Assembly: GCF_918797505.1 (NCBI RefSeq)
Contig: NC_092796.1
Location: 1,302,001-1,366,000 of the forward strand
Length of the DNA stretch: 64,000 nucleotides
DNA from: Bemisia tabaci
Lineage: Eukaryota > Arthropoda > Insecta > Hemiptera > Aleyrodidae
Direction of reading: 5' to 3'
The translations under genes and the position numbers were made by a program. This document shows positions 10,471 to 21,788 of this stretch, piece by piece (the first letter of the stretch is position 1; every line of letters starts with the position of its first letter). A model generated the notes under the pieces. The model had not been told where the DNA came from, made no database searches, and saw only the letters and a program-made list of their open reading frames with translations.

Positions 10471-12434
10471 TTAAAAGCAGTATGAAAAAAAAAAATGAAA
10501 AAAAAAAAAAAAAAAAAAAAAAACCTCCTCATTAACAGAAAATTTGAATAATACGGATGAGGTAAGTATTATGAGCCACAAGATTTCAGTTTGTCCATTC
10601 TTCATGAAGAAACCTGAAGTTGGGTGAGAAATAACTAAATATTTCTTTTTTATTTTTGTAGGGATGATAATTCCATGCACCAAAGATACCTTCTTGATCT
10701 TTACAATAGAATGAGCAAATGCACAGTTGGTTCCTCTACAGATTTCTAAATACACATACCTGCATGATTCATTAAAATGAATCAAAAGCACACTAATTAT
10801 CACTGACTTGTATGAAGAACACTGCAAACCAAGTGACGAGCACACATGCCGTCTCCCAAAACAGTTGTTTTTGGCCAAATGAATGCAGCCTATAATAACA
10901 GCCTGAAATATATTTCCCTTAATTTGACGCCAAAGTATAGTCAGTGGCAGGGGTAGGTAATTAAATCCATTAATTAGTGATGTAGCATCAGGGAGGCACT
11001 TTCTGAACCTCTGCGCATGCGCTTAAGCATTCTGCGCTTTGGGCAATGCTGATTCTACATGAGAAATTATGACATCATAGGATTTGTGCTGCAGCGCAAA
11101 TGACTTTTAACATGATACAGGTCAAATCTTGGCATGACATATTAAAACAGAATCCTTCTCAAATCATCAAGGAGAATATATCCATGACTAGACTGATAAT
11201 GGTTGGCATCATGTTATGAAAATGCAGGAAATAGTAATGGTAATTTTAAGAATGCAGAAATTGGGAGCTAAGCATTTTAACACCTAACTTCCTAATTAAG
11301 GGTCCTGAATGAAACGAAATGCAGGCCCTGATTTGCTCAAATATAAAGGAGGAAATAAATTTTCTATTGAGTAGAAAGAAAATGAAACTCACCACGCAAG
11401 TGTCCTAAGGACAAACCAGAAGGAAAAATACTCAAGAGTAAGTATTTAGTCACACACCACATTCAGGAGTATTTCACTCATTCTCATAATGATTGAAAAC
11501 ACCACTGATTCTCCCATTCAAAGAGCACAGCCTTTTATGAGCTTCAAAAACTAAGGAACGATTAAGAACTGTATAGGATGGTAAGCACCGAACATGACTT
11601 GATTAACGCGCACAGTATTCAATGTGACGATAAGTAGGTATAGATGAATTATCACTGCTAAATTTTTAAACAAAGCTGAAGCACAATATGTGATCATGCC
11701 ATTTGTTTAAATAATTATACAGCTACTATTGAATTGAGCAATGGATCTTGCTTTCATGAGAATTAGAGGTTATGCTGTTGACGTACCGCACTATCTGACC
11801 TCAGCGTAACAGTCAATACTCACTAATCAAGAAATTTCACTTGCTGAAGGGAGGTAAATTGTAAAGGCAGACTTTACCTGAACAATAGAGAAACCTTACT
11901 TCATTCAATTATGGGAAGAAAACGTTTGGGGCCTGAGATATCAGGTCATTCAATTCACTGAGAGTGAGAACATTGAAAATCATACATTCTGCCGGGTAAA
12001 GGTAGAAATCCGCACTTCGGCTGAAAGCTTAATACATTTGAAATAAGAAGGTGTAAATATTTGTTACCATGGTTAAGAATGGACAACGAAATCCACAAAT
12101 CTCCAAGTACTTATTAGCACCCAAGACTCACATTTCTAGTGATAGCTATTCTATGTTTCACCTCCGGTTAACTGAACGAAATAGATCACAATTTTCTCGC
12201 TAAATCTGAGAGAATTTACTTCGGCACATGCACATGATTTGAGCTAAATACGATTGTATCTAGTGATAAGCGAGACACAAGACACAAGATTTGTTTTGTT
12301 TTGTTTACCATGAACGCTGTTCAGCGGGATTTGGGAATTCCCGCATGGGAAAACCCATACTATGTTGCCGCCTTCAAAAATTGATGCATTTTAGGTTGAA
12401 AACATAACACTTAACTTCAAATAACAAAGAAAGT
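10471..12434. other. AT-rich non-coding stretch after the array
   Basis: Starts with a poly-A tract (10498-10523). The 135-aa minus-strand frame 10471-10878 begins inside ordinary AT-rich DNA and ends in the poly-A, which reads as polyphenylalanine, so it is not a gene. The remainder shows many stops in all frames and no repeat that I recognised. Confidence 0.4.
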
Positions 12435-13150
12435 AGCAGCAACATAGGAAAATCCTTTGGCACAGTCATTCTAGGACATATAAGGAATAAGAAAATGCTA
12501 ATATCTCAGGATATTTTGCGTATTTCTCGAGAAAAGTCCATTTGAAGTTGGCAACCTCGAATAAGCCCTATGCTACCCATGTAAAATCCACGTATGCACT
12601 TATTACTCAAATTTAAAGTTCTTATAAAAAAATTATTAGCAGCAACATAGGAAAATCCTTTGGCACGATCAAAGTATGATACCTAAGGAATAAGAAAATG
12701 TTAACGTCCAGGAGTATTTTGAGTATTTCTCGAGAAAAGTCCATTTGAAGTTGGCAACCTCGAACAAGCCCTATGCTACCCATGTAAAATCCCCGTATGC
12801 ACTTATTACTCAAATTTAAAGTTCTTATAAAAAAATTATAAGCAGCAACATAGGAAAATCCTTTGGCACAATCAAAGTATGATACCTAAGGAATAAGAAA
12901 ATGTTAACGTCCAGGAGTATTTTGAGTATTTCTCGAGAAAAGTCCATCTAAAGTTGGCAACCTCGAATCAGCCCTATGTTAGCAATGTAAAAACACCGTC
13001 AAATACCCAAACTTTAACTTCTTATAAAAAAATTATAAGCAGCAACATAGGAAAACCCTTTGGCACGATCAAAGTAGGATACATAAGGAATAAGAAAATG
13101 TTAACGTCCAGGAGTATTTTGAGTATTTCTCGAGAAAAGTCTTTTTAAGT
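12435..13150. repeat. tandem array, unit about 203 bp, about 3.5 units
   Basis: AGCAGCAACATAGGAAAA starts units at 12435, 12638, 12841 and 13038 (spacings 203, 203, 197). Each unit carries GGAATAAGAAAATG, TATTTCTCGAGAAAAGTC and, in the complete ones, TTGGCAACCTCGAA and CTTATAAAAAAATTAT. The third unit has a short internal loss, which explains the 197 spacing. The last unit breaks off after the CTCGAGAAAAGTC element. Non-coding. Confidence 0.9.
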
Positions 13151-13606
13151 TTTTAGTCTTTTCCCCATATGTTTTCAATGGGGAAATTCATTCCCGAGAT
13201 TTTTCCTTCAACTTTACCGGCTTATCCATGGTGATCTACGAATGAAAATCACAAATAAACTATCATTCCTTGTCAGAAAAACGTTCCTCACCATGAATAT
13301 CAAGAAAAATTGTGCATTTTCAAAAAAAAAATTTTGACGACTTTTTCGATTTTTGTCCACGGAGTGCCGCACTGTGCTCCGGGGCAAAGCTCCGCGTCTT
13401 ATCTCGAGCTTTTTTTTTCACCGGCGACGCGACGCAGCGTGCGGATTCGCGGCCTCCCGCTGGGAACCATCCAACGGGAGCCCTCTCGATTGCAACTCAC
13501 TATCGCCGAAAGAAACGGATACCCGGATTCGTGATTGGGACGAGTGTGCATTGTGGAATGCGGTCGCCGGAACAAAATAGAAATAGAGACTTGAGCTCAT
13601 GTCTTG
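13151..13606. other. non-coding stretch with overlapping short open frames
   Basis: Four frames of 67-127 aa overlap at 13310-13695 on both strands, which is what GC-richer non-coding sequence gives. None has a recognisable domain. Confidence 0.35.
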
Positions 13607-13800
13607 GATTGCATTTTGCAAAAAGGAATCGCAAGTATTCCAAAGTCGCTAGGATTGTGCAACTTTTTTTACCTTGCAAATATAAACTTTTGTAAATTTA
13701 ATTTTTTGCGTGATTTCAGTCATTCTATTGCAGAGGACACAAGTAGCACAATCTTAGCAACATCGGATTGCTTTTGGTTCCTTTTTGCAAAATGCAATCC
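13607..13800. repeat. foldback element family F, copy 1
   Basis: Ends are GGATTGCATTTTGCAAAAAG and its exact inverse CTTTTTGCAAAATGCAATCC. Inside, AGTCGCTAGGATTGTGCAAC faces CACAATCTTAGCAACATCGG. Total 194 bp, and nearly all of it can fold on itself. A longer relative lies at 26795-27050. The larger element at 41761-42251 has related ends (GCATTCAGCAAAAAGGAACC). Confidence 0.8.
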
Positions 13801-13825
13801 TCCTGGCGATCGTTTCCGTTCGACA

Positions 13826-13952
13826 ATTGGACGTATTTCTGCCAAACGGAACTATGTGAATATGACGTGAGCCCTGTAATGCACATATTCTTATGGGTCT
13901 CAGGACTCATGTCTAAATGCACATAGTTCCGTTTGTCAGAAATACGTCCAAT
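13826..13952. repeat. foldback hairpin element family B, copy 2
   Basis: ATTGGACGTATTTCTGCC at the left end, the inverse CAGAAATACGTCCAAT at the right, and the loop TATTCTTATGGGTCTC. 127 bp. It lies only 25 bp from the family F foldback, so two independent hairpins are side by side. Confidence 0.85.
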
Positions 13953-16875
13953 TCAAAGTGGGTAATCATGTTAAGCATGGTGCCTGAAAATTTTGGGGTT
14001 CCTTCAATGATCAAGAACGCTACGTCTGTCAATGAAACAGCCTGATCTCCTCTCCCCCTACAAACACACGCGCGCGAAAACAAAATCGCTAATTTTTACA
14101 TGAAAAAAAAACGGCCAATGGCAAACTTGAGCATGGATATTCACTAAAAATTTTAAGCAGTTCTGAAAATCGGTTTAGTGACGATTTTTTTTGAACAGGG
14201 TAGTGCTTCCCTAATTTTCTTTGGTTTTCACGAGCCAATTCTCTGAGGAAGATGGAAGTTTCCTATGTATGGCTATGTAGTGACGAAACGATACAAACAG
14301 AAAAATAATAGGTCCTCAAGGTGAAATGAAATGATCGCTATTCCATTTAAAATCGGAACTAGTTTAATCAGGATGGATCCGTAGGTTGAATTTGATCCAT
14401 CCGATGACGTCACAAATAAAGGACGAATATCGCTCGGAGGAGAAGTACAGGTGGCAGCACACGGGATGGAAGATCTTCACGACAATGACAAAAGAATTAC
14501 AAAAAAGGCGGATGAAGCGCTGATATCGTATCATTCGATTAGAATGCTAGAAGTCCGGCGATGAGAGAAGCTCCAGCAATCGGAATCCGAACGGATTGTC
14601 ACTTATCCGTCGATTAAGGGTATCGAATAGACTCTGGGATCCACCTCCGATCCTGGGGGTCCGATTTCTTGGGCAACTCAGAAAGGGACGGGAGGGAGAG
14701 AAAAATCTGGATTCCGGGTCAGAGGACTCGAATCCGGCACGGCTAATCCGACAGCGGCCTCCAGAGAATAAAAAAAATGAAATAATGGCATTAAATCGAT
14801 AGCATTGTCAAAATATTTGATCTGCGTATTACAACCGTTTTACAGGAAATTCGGTTTATCTTTTTTTCATTTTTTTTGCGCGCGCTCTGGTTCGGAATTG
14901 GAGGTCTCTGGTGAGGAATATTGATCTGATCCGAAGAGCGAATCTGTTTGTCACCATGGCCGAGGCTGCCTATTCTTACCTCTAATTCACGCTTTTCTAT
15001 GGGACTATGCCGTTTGCATGATTTCACATTCCGATTCGTCCATGGACGGTGAAAGTAAACAACCATAATATGCTAAAGAAATGCTTATTTGCCCTTCCGA
15101 AGTATTCCGGCGCTACTTACATGTTATTTTGGAGCTACTTGTGTGATACTCCCGTGCTGTTGAGGTGGTTGTTTCGCACTATTTGTTTATTTCATGCTTC
15201 TTGAGATTTGATATGATGCCGGCGTAGGAATCAAAGTTTCCCGGCATTGTCGGGAACGTTATGGGAAGCGTCAGGAAAAGTCTTGGAAGAATGGCCGGCA
15301 ACATTCCCAATCGCTCCATATGGAGTGAAAGATAGAATTTATAAAAAGCATGTTTTCTGTCAAATATTCCCAGGGAAGTAAATCTAAGTTGGACATTTCT
15401 GAAAACTTTCGCTTGAAGGATCTCACTTAGATCCCTCCGTCCAGTACCCTCCACTCAGCATGAAAGAAACCTTTTAATAACATAATTATCAATTTTTCTC
15501 CATGATTTCACAGTCTGATCACGGATATTTTCCGTAATTTTACTATTTCTAGGAATTTTTGCCATCCTCTGGTATTATCATTAAACCCTCCCGCTAAAAT
15601 TGATAATAACAGTAAAAAAAGTAAAATAAAAGAGAGGGGAAAAAATCGGTAAAAGTAGATCATTCTACTTTTGACTAGAATGTGACGATGGGGGAATCAT
15701 TTCAGAGACAATAATAACAAACAGATTATCTTGGTCTTGCTGATACTTTCTACATTTCGATATGCATATGAGTGACAATGAACACAACATTGAATGGCAA
15801 CATTCAGAGTTAGATGAGAATGAACGGCCTCTGTTCATACCGCTACTGCCTTAAATCCGACAGTTTATCCGAATAATAGAGGCTTTTCAGATTCGATCGG
15901 GCAACCCGCGGCCGAATTTGTCCGGGGGCGCGCTCCTTTGCGACCCTAAATTGTCCCGGTCTATTATTTCCTTTTTTCTCTTAAACGGTGAAAGCCTCCC
16001 ATTCACATTGTGTCACCGGCGTGTTTGCGTCGCGAGCATTCAGGTGTGTTGGGCCACATTCGGTTCCGTGGGGAAAAGGTGCGCATTCTAATAAAATATG
16101 TCGCGCTCCCTTTTAAATACACTTCCACTAACCTTCCAAAATTCGGAAGTATCCGGCCTGTTTCCGCAGTCTAATTTCGCGCGAATTCCAACTTTGAGGT
16201 TGCGTTTTTACACACAAACTTCTCGAGACTTACCGCTAGGACTAGCGGTCTAGTATAGAACAGATTTCTGGAAATCGGATATTTTCGACCGAATGCGCGA
16301 TGGTCAAGTTTTTAAAACATAACAAATTGTCTCAAAGAGACCACTTGAAATGATTTTGCCGCGTTTGCGTGGACGATGCAAATAAATAGGGGTACGGTAA
16401 AACCCCGGAAATTTCGTCAAACCAAACGGGGAAACCCTATCGGCTTTAGTTGGTTCAAACGTCACGAGGTTTTGGCGGTGAAAAGTCGAATTTTTGGAGG
16501 AAAAACCTTCTTCTTCTCGTGTTTTTTTTTTTTTTTTTTTTTTTGTTTAAAGGTCAAAAGGAATTATTTATCAATTTTGGTTAAAATGAGGAATTATTAA
16601 CAAATTTTGGGTAAGAATGGGGAATGATTTATAAATTTTGATTAAAAATTGGGGAGTGATTTGAACTTTCTCGCACCACAGAAACCAAAAATGACCGAAT
16701 AAACGCGTACCATAGCAGACAGCTAAAATTCAAATAAAAGGGATACTGACAAAAATGTAGGGGAAAAAGTAAAAAAAGGGGACAAAATGCAACTGTCTTC
16801 CTGCCAAATTTCGGCGCTGATTCAAACAAGATGGTACAGACAACCCTCATTCTGGCACATTCTATCGTACATTTG
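13953..16875. other. non-coding stretch
   Basis: No open frame longer than about 100 aa and no domain recognised. A T-tract lies at about 16519-16544. The segment shows no repeat shared with the rest of the window that I could see. Confidence 0.4.
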
Positions 16876-17134
16876 CAGGGCCGGATTAAGGGGGTGGCCC
16901 CATGGGCCGCGGCCCATGGCGGCAAATTTTGCAATTTTTTTAAATGTAGGTATAAAAAAATTCGGATTTAGAAAAAAAATTACGAACGAGAAAAGGCGAC
17001 AAAATCTCTAATTTTCTGAGAGAATAGTAATTTCTACTTTTGTCGTCTTTCAGTGACACAAGAGACATCACCTTTAATCAGTCGAGCTAAGAGAGAAACC
17101 AAAGACCCAATTTGGCCTGGAACGGCGCGACTTA

Positions 17135-17139
17135 GAGAG
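17135..17139. other. target-site duplication GAGAG (partner at 21959-21963)
   Basis: GAGAG directly precedes the 5' LTR and directly follows the 3' LTR. The uninterrupted sequence CTTAGAGAGAAATGATGACG in the related repeat copy near 46781 has this motif once, confirming the duplication. Confidence 0.9.
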
Positions 17140-17298
17140 TGTTAAGTTTAATACTTGCTAAAAAACAGCTGTTGATAAAATTTTAGATCTAGAGAGGTTA
17201 TGCTTTTCTTATGTTTTTTCTTGGTATATTCTTGGTGAATGGTCCTCAATAAAAGTGTCGTTTCTTCTTAATTATTTCTATTTTTCTGAGATTCAACA
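17140..17298 (+). repeat. 5' long terminal repeat of the BEL element
   Basis: Begins TGTTAAGTTTAATACTTGCT and ends GAGATTCAACA, so it has the TG...CA termini of LTRs. It contains a CAATAAAAG polyadenylation-like signal near 17248. It is identical over all 159 bp to the 3' copy. Confidence 0.95.
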
Positions 17299-17300
17299 TT

Positions 17301-17318
17301 TGGTGACCTCGACGTGAT
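17301..17318 (+). other. primer binding site, probably for tRNA-Trp
   Basis: Two bases after the 5' LTR comes TGGTGACCTCGACGTGAT. It is complementary to a tRNA 3' end of the form ATCACGTCGAGGTCACCA. From memory, insect tRNA-Trp ends ATCACGTCGGGGTCA plus CCA, one base different. The difference could be a host variant that keeps the acceptor stem paired. Assignment is from memory. Confidence 0.6.
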
Positions 17319-17512
17319 ACAGAAGAAAGAAGTCAAGTTATGAGTTTTGTTTGAGTTTTTGTTGAAATTGCATTCCTGTATTGGTTGCAATCTGCGCGCT
17401 GGGTACCCAACCTTGAAAGACATTGGAATTGCCGTGTCTAAATTTTATTCGACCTGATCAGTCGACGTTTTGGTGGAACTTCAAGCTTCTCATCAAAACA
17501 AAGGAATATAAT

Positions 17513-17668
17513 CGGTATTGATATTTAATCTTGCCGAATTAAAGTTCCATTCTCCTCGGTATCGATATTTAATCCTGCCGACTGAGAAATATAACCTCAT
17601 TGGTATTGATATCTAATCTTGCCAATTGAGTCGTTTAATTTGTCAGTATTGATATATAATCTTACTGA
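17513..17668 (+). repeat. four tandem 44-bp units in the retrotransposon leader
   Basis: The motif GGTATTGATATTTAATCTTG and close variants starts at about 17513, 17557, 17601 and 17644 (steps 44, 44, 43). It lies between the primer binding site and the open frame, where packaging or transcription signals usually sit. Any role is inferred from position only. Confidence 0.8.
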
Positions 17669-17828
17669 TTTCAAATTTGTACTTTTGGTGTCAGTGACAA
17701 AGCGGCATCGGTGCATTTGAGTTTGAGGTTGACTCAAGAAGTCAATAGTCAACAAACCGAAATCTAACAACCATCTTTTGAATTTGAATCTTTGCTGTAT
17801 CAGCTGAGTGATTCAACACTCACCGACA

Positions 17829-20800
17829 ATGGATGACTTACGGAAAAATGCACTTCTCGCAACAAAGAATCAACTGATATTTCAGCTCGATCGCTTTGCA
17901 ACAGTCGTAAATAGTGATGCCCCCAATGTGCAGATCATTGAGGCTAGGTTTGAAGACTCAAAAGGATTCCTTAGCCAATTTATCCGAGTTGGATTTGAAC
18001 TCCAACTGCTTAATCCTTCACTTCAAACTACATCAGACTTGGAAGAGTTTGAATCAAAATATTATGATACAATTACAAAGGCAAAAAGTGTCATGAAACG
18101 TAATCCTACAGAAGCCACCACCTCAGAGGGTTCAGAGAGTTCCAGTGCTCAAATACTGTCTCCACCAAACATCGGCAATTCTTTGAAACGCGTAGACTTG
18201 CCTGAATTCTCTGGAGGCTACATGCAGTGGCAGACTTTTAAGCAAATGTTTACGTCACTGGTACATAACACAAAAATACCAACTATATTAAAATTTACCC
18301 ATTTAAAAAAATCAGTTACTGGTAAAGCAGCCGCTCTTATAAAACAGATTAATTTTTCTGAAGAAAATTATGAAGTGGCCTTAAAAGCGTTGTCAGATCG
18401 TTATGACAACAGGAAATTTTTGCAATATCAGCAAGTTAAAAACCTCTTAAATATGGATGATATTTTCCCTAACGGAAAACCAAGAAAACTAAATTCAAGC
18501 CATTTAGAAAGCATGTATAATAGGATCACCCAAACTTTGCATTCTTTGAGAGACGCCGAAGATGGAAAGTTTATAGTGCAACTACCTTTGAAAGAACATC
18601 CAATTGTTTTGGGCAATTCCAAAAGTATAGCGTTGAAGAAACTGTTTGACCTTGAAAGAAAATTGGACCAAAATGAAAAGTTTAGAACCTTGTACTCTGA
18701 CTTCATGCGAGAGTACATTTCCTTAAACCATATGAGTCTAGTGCCCGAAGGAGAAGAGGATACAAACCCAGCGTATTACATCCCTCATTTAGGTGTGCTT
18801 CGAGAGGGTAGTTTAACTACTAAGTTAAGGGTAGTGTTTAACGCTTCTTCCAAAACATCGCCAAACAACAAATCATTGAATGATATTCTACATGTGGGCC
18901 CCACAATCCAAGACACCCTTTTTGAAATTTTACTGAGATTTCGGGAGTACCCTGTTGCACTGACTGCGGATATCACAAAAATGTATCGCCAAATATGGAT
19001 CGACGAAGCACAACGTGACTTACAAAGAATTTTGTGGAGAGAAAAACGGTCTGATCCGGTGAAAATTTATCGACTGAATACTGTCACATACGGCACTGGA
19101 CCCGCTCCCTTCCTAGCAATAAGATCGCTAAATGAAGCTGCCTTACAACAGAAACACAGATATGCAGCTGCTTCAAAAAGTATTCTGAGTTCATTTTATG
19201 TAGATGATTATCTAGGAGGAGCAGAAACAATAAAGGAGGCAATCCAACTAAAGAATGATGTAGAGGAAATTTTGCTTCGAAGAGGTTTTCCGCTTAGAAA
19301 ATGGGCCTCAAATGAGAAAAACGTATTCCAAAACACTAGTAATCGCACAGAGCCATTTTATTTCAATGAAGAGACTGATGTTAAGGTTCTGGGCATCGGA
19401 TGGATCCCAAAAACGGATCAATTCTTTTTCAAAACGGTCAATTCTCCTACTCCCAAGAACGGCTATTCAAAAAGAACGATATTATCAGAAACGTCAAAAC
19501 TTTTTGATCCTTTAGGGCTAGTTAGCCCTGTAGTAATTCGTGCAAAGTTTATCATGCAAAAAGTATGGCTACAAAAATTAAAATGGGATGAGAAAGCACC
19601 TACTGAGATTCAAAGTGAATGGGAAACGCTGAGATCGGATTTTCAAGAGCTACAAAATCTAAAGATAAGCCGTCATCTTTTGATATTTCGAAATGATGAG
19701 ACAATAACATTTCACGGATTTTCTGACGCATCTATGAAAGGTTTTGGAGCTTGCGTTTATGTTTCGGTCACGAATAAATCAAAAAGAGTCACAAAACTAG
19801 TTTGCGCTAAATCAAGAGTTGCGCCTCTTAGAACGAAACAGACTTTACCACGTCTAGAATTGGCCGCCACACTACTTTTGTCCAAGTTGATGGTAAAAGT
19901 AACTTCCGCCTTGCAGATAGAACCCGCATCCACATTTATGTGGTCTGATTCTGCCATTGCTTTACATTGGATTAGCAATGCACCTAACAAGTGGCAAGCT
20001 TTCGTTGCTAACAGAGTAGATAAAATTCAGTCACTCACGGAAACTTTGAAAGCAACCTGGCGTCACGTATCCACTAAGAATAATCCGGCCGATCTGATCA
20101 CCAGAGGAGCGTCAGCTAAACACTTATCAAATTCAAGTCTGTGGTGGCAAGGCCCAGAGTATCTCAATTCAAGAGAAAATATGTGGCCAAAAACGAATGT
20201 TGAACTTCCATCTTTGCTAGATGTTCCAGAAATTAGGAAAGAGATTAAAATAATGTTCGGAGCAATAGTTCAAACTTCATCGGACCTGCATTATTTGTTA
20301 CATAGATTTTCGTCGCTGAACAAAATATTGCGCATTATTGGTTTTATGTTCAGATTTGTGCATAATATCCGCGCACGTCTCGCTAATAAGCCGTCAGAAA
20401 TAAAAAGTGGAAATATTTCTTCGCGGGAGATGGACGGAGCAACAAAAATTTGCGTAAAGATTATTCAACAAGAATCATTCCCCGAGGAAATTGCACACTT
20501 ATCAAGGAAAGACGGTATTCTACAAAGTTCCAGTAGTATCAAGACATTGCACCCATTTTTGGATGGTGAGAAGTTGTTACGAGTTGGTGGAAGACTTCAA
20601 AATTCGACACTAAGCTATGAGGAAAAACACCCGCTATTACTACCTACAAAACACAGATTCACCGAGTTATTATTCTGGCAGGAACATAGGCGACTTATGC
20701 ACGCTCCTCCGCAGATGTTGTTATCAATGATTCGGCAGCGGTTTTGGCCCCTCAATGGTCCAATCTCGGCCAAGAAATTAGTATACTCTTGCTTAAAGTG

Positions 20801-21782
20801 TAGAAGAGCGCAACCAAAACCGTGCGCACAGTTAATGGCCCCTTTGCCAGCATCTAGAGTGACTGTAAATGCACCTTTTCAAATAATCGGTATTGACTTT
20901 ACCGCACCTTTACTAGTTCGAACCAGTAACCGCAAAAACGCTCATAAAAAGAAAGTTTACGTTGCTCTTTTCATTTGCTTCGTGTCAAAAGCAGTCCATT
21001 TAGAAATTATTGAAAGTTTGACAACACAAGAATTCCTTCAGACATTAGAAAGATTTTCTGCCAGAAGAGGCTTACCGACTGCAATTTTTTCTGATAATGC
21101 TAAGACATTTGTGGGAGCCAAAAGTGAACTAATCACCCTGTTTAAGGATCCAAAAGTGCAAGAGTACTTATCTCAAAATGGCATTGATTGGAATTTTAAT
21201 CCTCCCAATTCTCCACATCATGGCGGGTTGTGGGAAAGCGCCATTCGAAGCTTCAAGTCTACCCTGCAAAAAGTGAATCGTTCTCGAGTGTTTCAAGCTC
21301 ATGAGTTAAACAATCTTGTGGTGAAAATCGAAGGTGCATTGAATTCTCGACCGTTAACTCCGTTGTCGTCTTCTCCCGACGACTATGAAGCATTGACTCC
21401 AGGTCATTTTCTAATTGGCAGAGCAATTATGTCATTTCCCACGAAATTTGATTCCCACAAGTTCAAATCATCAAACGTTTTGAAAACATACAAAAGCTTC
21501 CAGCAGGACTTGTCTCATTTCTGGCGTCGCTGGTCAAGAGAGTACCTCCAAAGTCTGCAGTATTGTGCCAAATGGCATACGAGCAATCGTCATATTCAAG
21601 TTGGAAGCTTGGTTGTTGTCAAAAATAGAAATTCACCTGCACTTTATTGGAATTTGGGAAGAATCATCAAAACATATCCTGGTACTGATGGACACGTTAG
21701 GGTTGCAAAAGTGAAGACTCCGACTTCTGTACTTATTCGAGCCGTGACAGAACTTTGTCCATTACCTGTTCTGATCAAATAG
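17829..21782 (+). CDS. BEL/Pao gag-pol polyprotein with gag fused to reverse transcriptase (no zinc knuckles, no protease)
   Basis: The frame is open from 17808. The second Met at 17829 is the likelier start because it matches the usual gag beginning (MDDLRKNALL). Numbering from 17808: residues 8-250 are the DUF1759-type gag core, including LPEFSGGYMQWQTFKQMF. From about residue 252 the text becomes the N-terminal approach to reverse transcriptase. RT has the catalytic Asp in TADITKMYRQI (D388) and YVDD at 464-467. RNase H acidic residues are D640 (FSDAS), E684 (LPRLELAATLL) and D714 (MWSDSAIALHWI). The integrase has the H2C2 zinc finger (H960, H965, C995, C998), catalytic D1030, D1096 and E1143, and a C-terminal DUF5641-like region near 1260-1320. 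No CCHC knuckle and no DTG/DSG aspartic protease motif occurs, although the frame is unbroken. The joint near nt 18558 therefore looks like an in-frame deletion. Such a copy could move only with a protease supplied by a complete relative. Confidence 0.93.
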   Translation: MDDLRKNALLATKNQLIFQLDRFATVVNSDAPNVQIIEARFEDSKGFLSQFIRVGFELQLLNPSLQTTSDLEEFESKYYDTITKAKSVMKRNPTEATTSEGSESSSAQILSPPNIGNSLKRVDLPEFSGGYMQWQTFKQMFTSLVHNTKIPTILKFTHLKKSVTGKAAALIKQINFSEENYEVALKALSDRYDNRKFLQYQQVKNLLNMDDIFPNGKPRKLNSSHLESMYNRITQTLHSLRDAEDGKFIVQLPLKEHPIVLGNSKSIALKKLFDLERKLDQNEKFRTLYSDFMREYISLNHMSLVPEGEEDTNPAYYIPHLGVLREGSLTTKLRVVFNASSKTSPNNKSLNDILHVGPTIQDTLFEILLRFREYPVALTADITKMYRQIWIDEAQRDLQRILWREKRSDPVKIYRLNTVTYGTGPAPFLAIRSLNEAALQQKHRYAAASKSILSSFYVDDYLGGAETIKEAIQLKNDVEEILLRRGFPLRKWASNEKNVFQNTSNRTEPFYFNEETDVKVLGIGWIPKTDQFFFKTVNSPTPKNGYSKRTILSETSKLFDPLGLVSPVVIRAKFIMQKVWLQKLKWDEKAPTEIQSEWETLRSDFQELQNLKISRHLLIFRNDETITFHGFSDASMKGFGACVYVSVTNKSKRVTKLVCAKSRVAPLRTKQTLPRLELAATLLLSKLMVKVTSALQIEPASTFMWSDSAIALHWISNAPNKWQAFVANRVDKIQSLTETLKATWRHVSTKNNPADLITRGASAKHLSNSSLWWQGPEYLNSRENMWPKTNVELPSLLDVPEIRKEIKIMFGAIVQTSSDLHYLLHRFSSLNKILRIIGFMFRFVHNIRARLANKPSEIKSGNISSREMDGATKICVKIIQQESFPEEIAHLSRKDGILQSSSSIKTLHPFLDGEKLLRVGGRLQNSTLSYEEKHPLLLPTKHRFTELLFWQEHRRLMHAPPQMLLSMIRQRFWPLNGPISAKKLVYSCLKCRRAQPKPCAQLMAPLPASRVTVNAPFQIIGIDFTAPLLVRTSNRKNAHKKKVYVALFICFVSKAVHLEIIESLTTQEFLQTLERFSARRGLPTAIFSDNAKTFVGAKSELITLFKDPKVQEYLSQNGIDWNFNPPNSPHHGGLWESAIRSFKSTLQKVNRSRVFQAHELNNLVVKIEGALNSRPLTPLSSSPDDYEALTPGHFLIGRAIMSFPTKFDSHKFKSSNVLKTYKSFQQDLSHFWRRWSREYLQSLQYCAKWHTSNRHIQVGSLVVVKNRNSPALYWNLGRIIKTYPGTDGHVRVAKVKTPTSVLIRAVTELCPLPVLIK

Positions 21783-21788
21783 ATCAGC

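Noticed and set aside
14405..14412. TGACGTCA palindrome (also at 43580-43587), a CRE-type site
   Set aside because: Two eight-base matches in 64 kb are not far from chance and no promoter is nearby.
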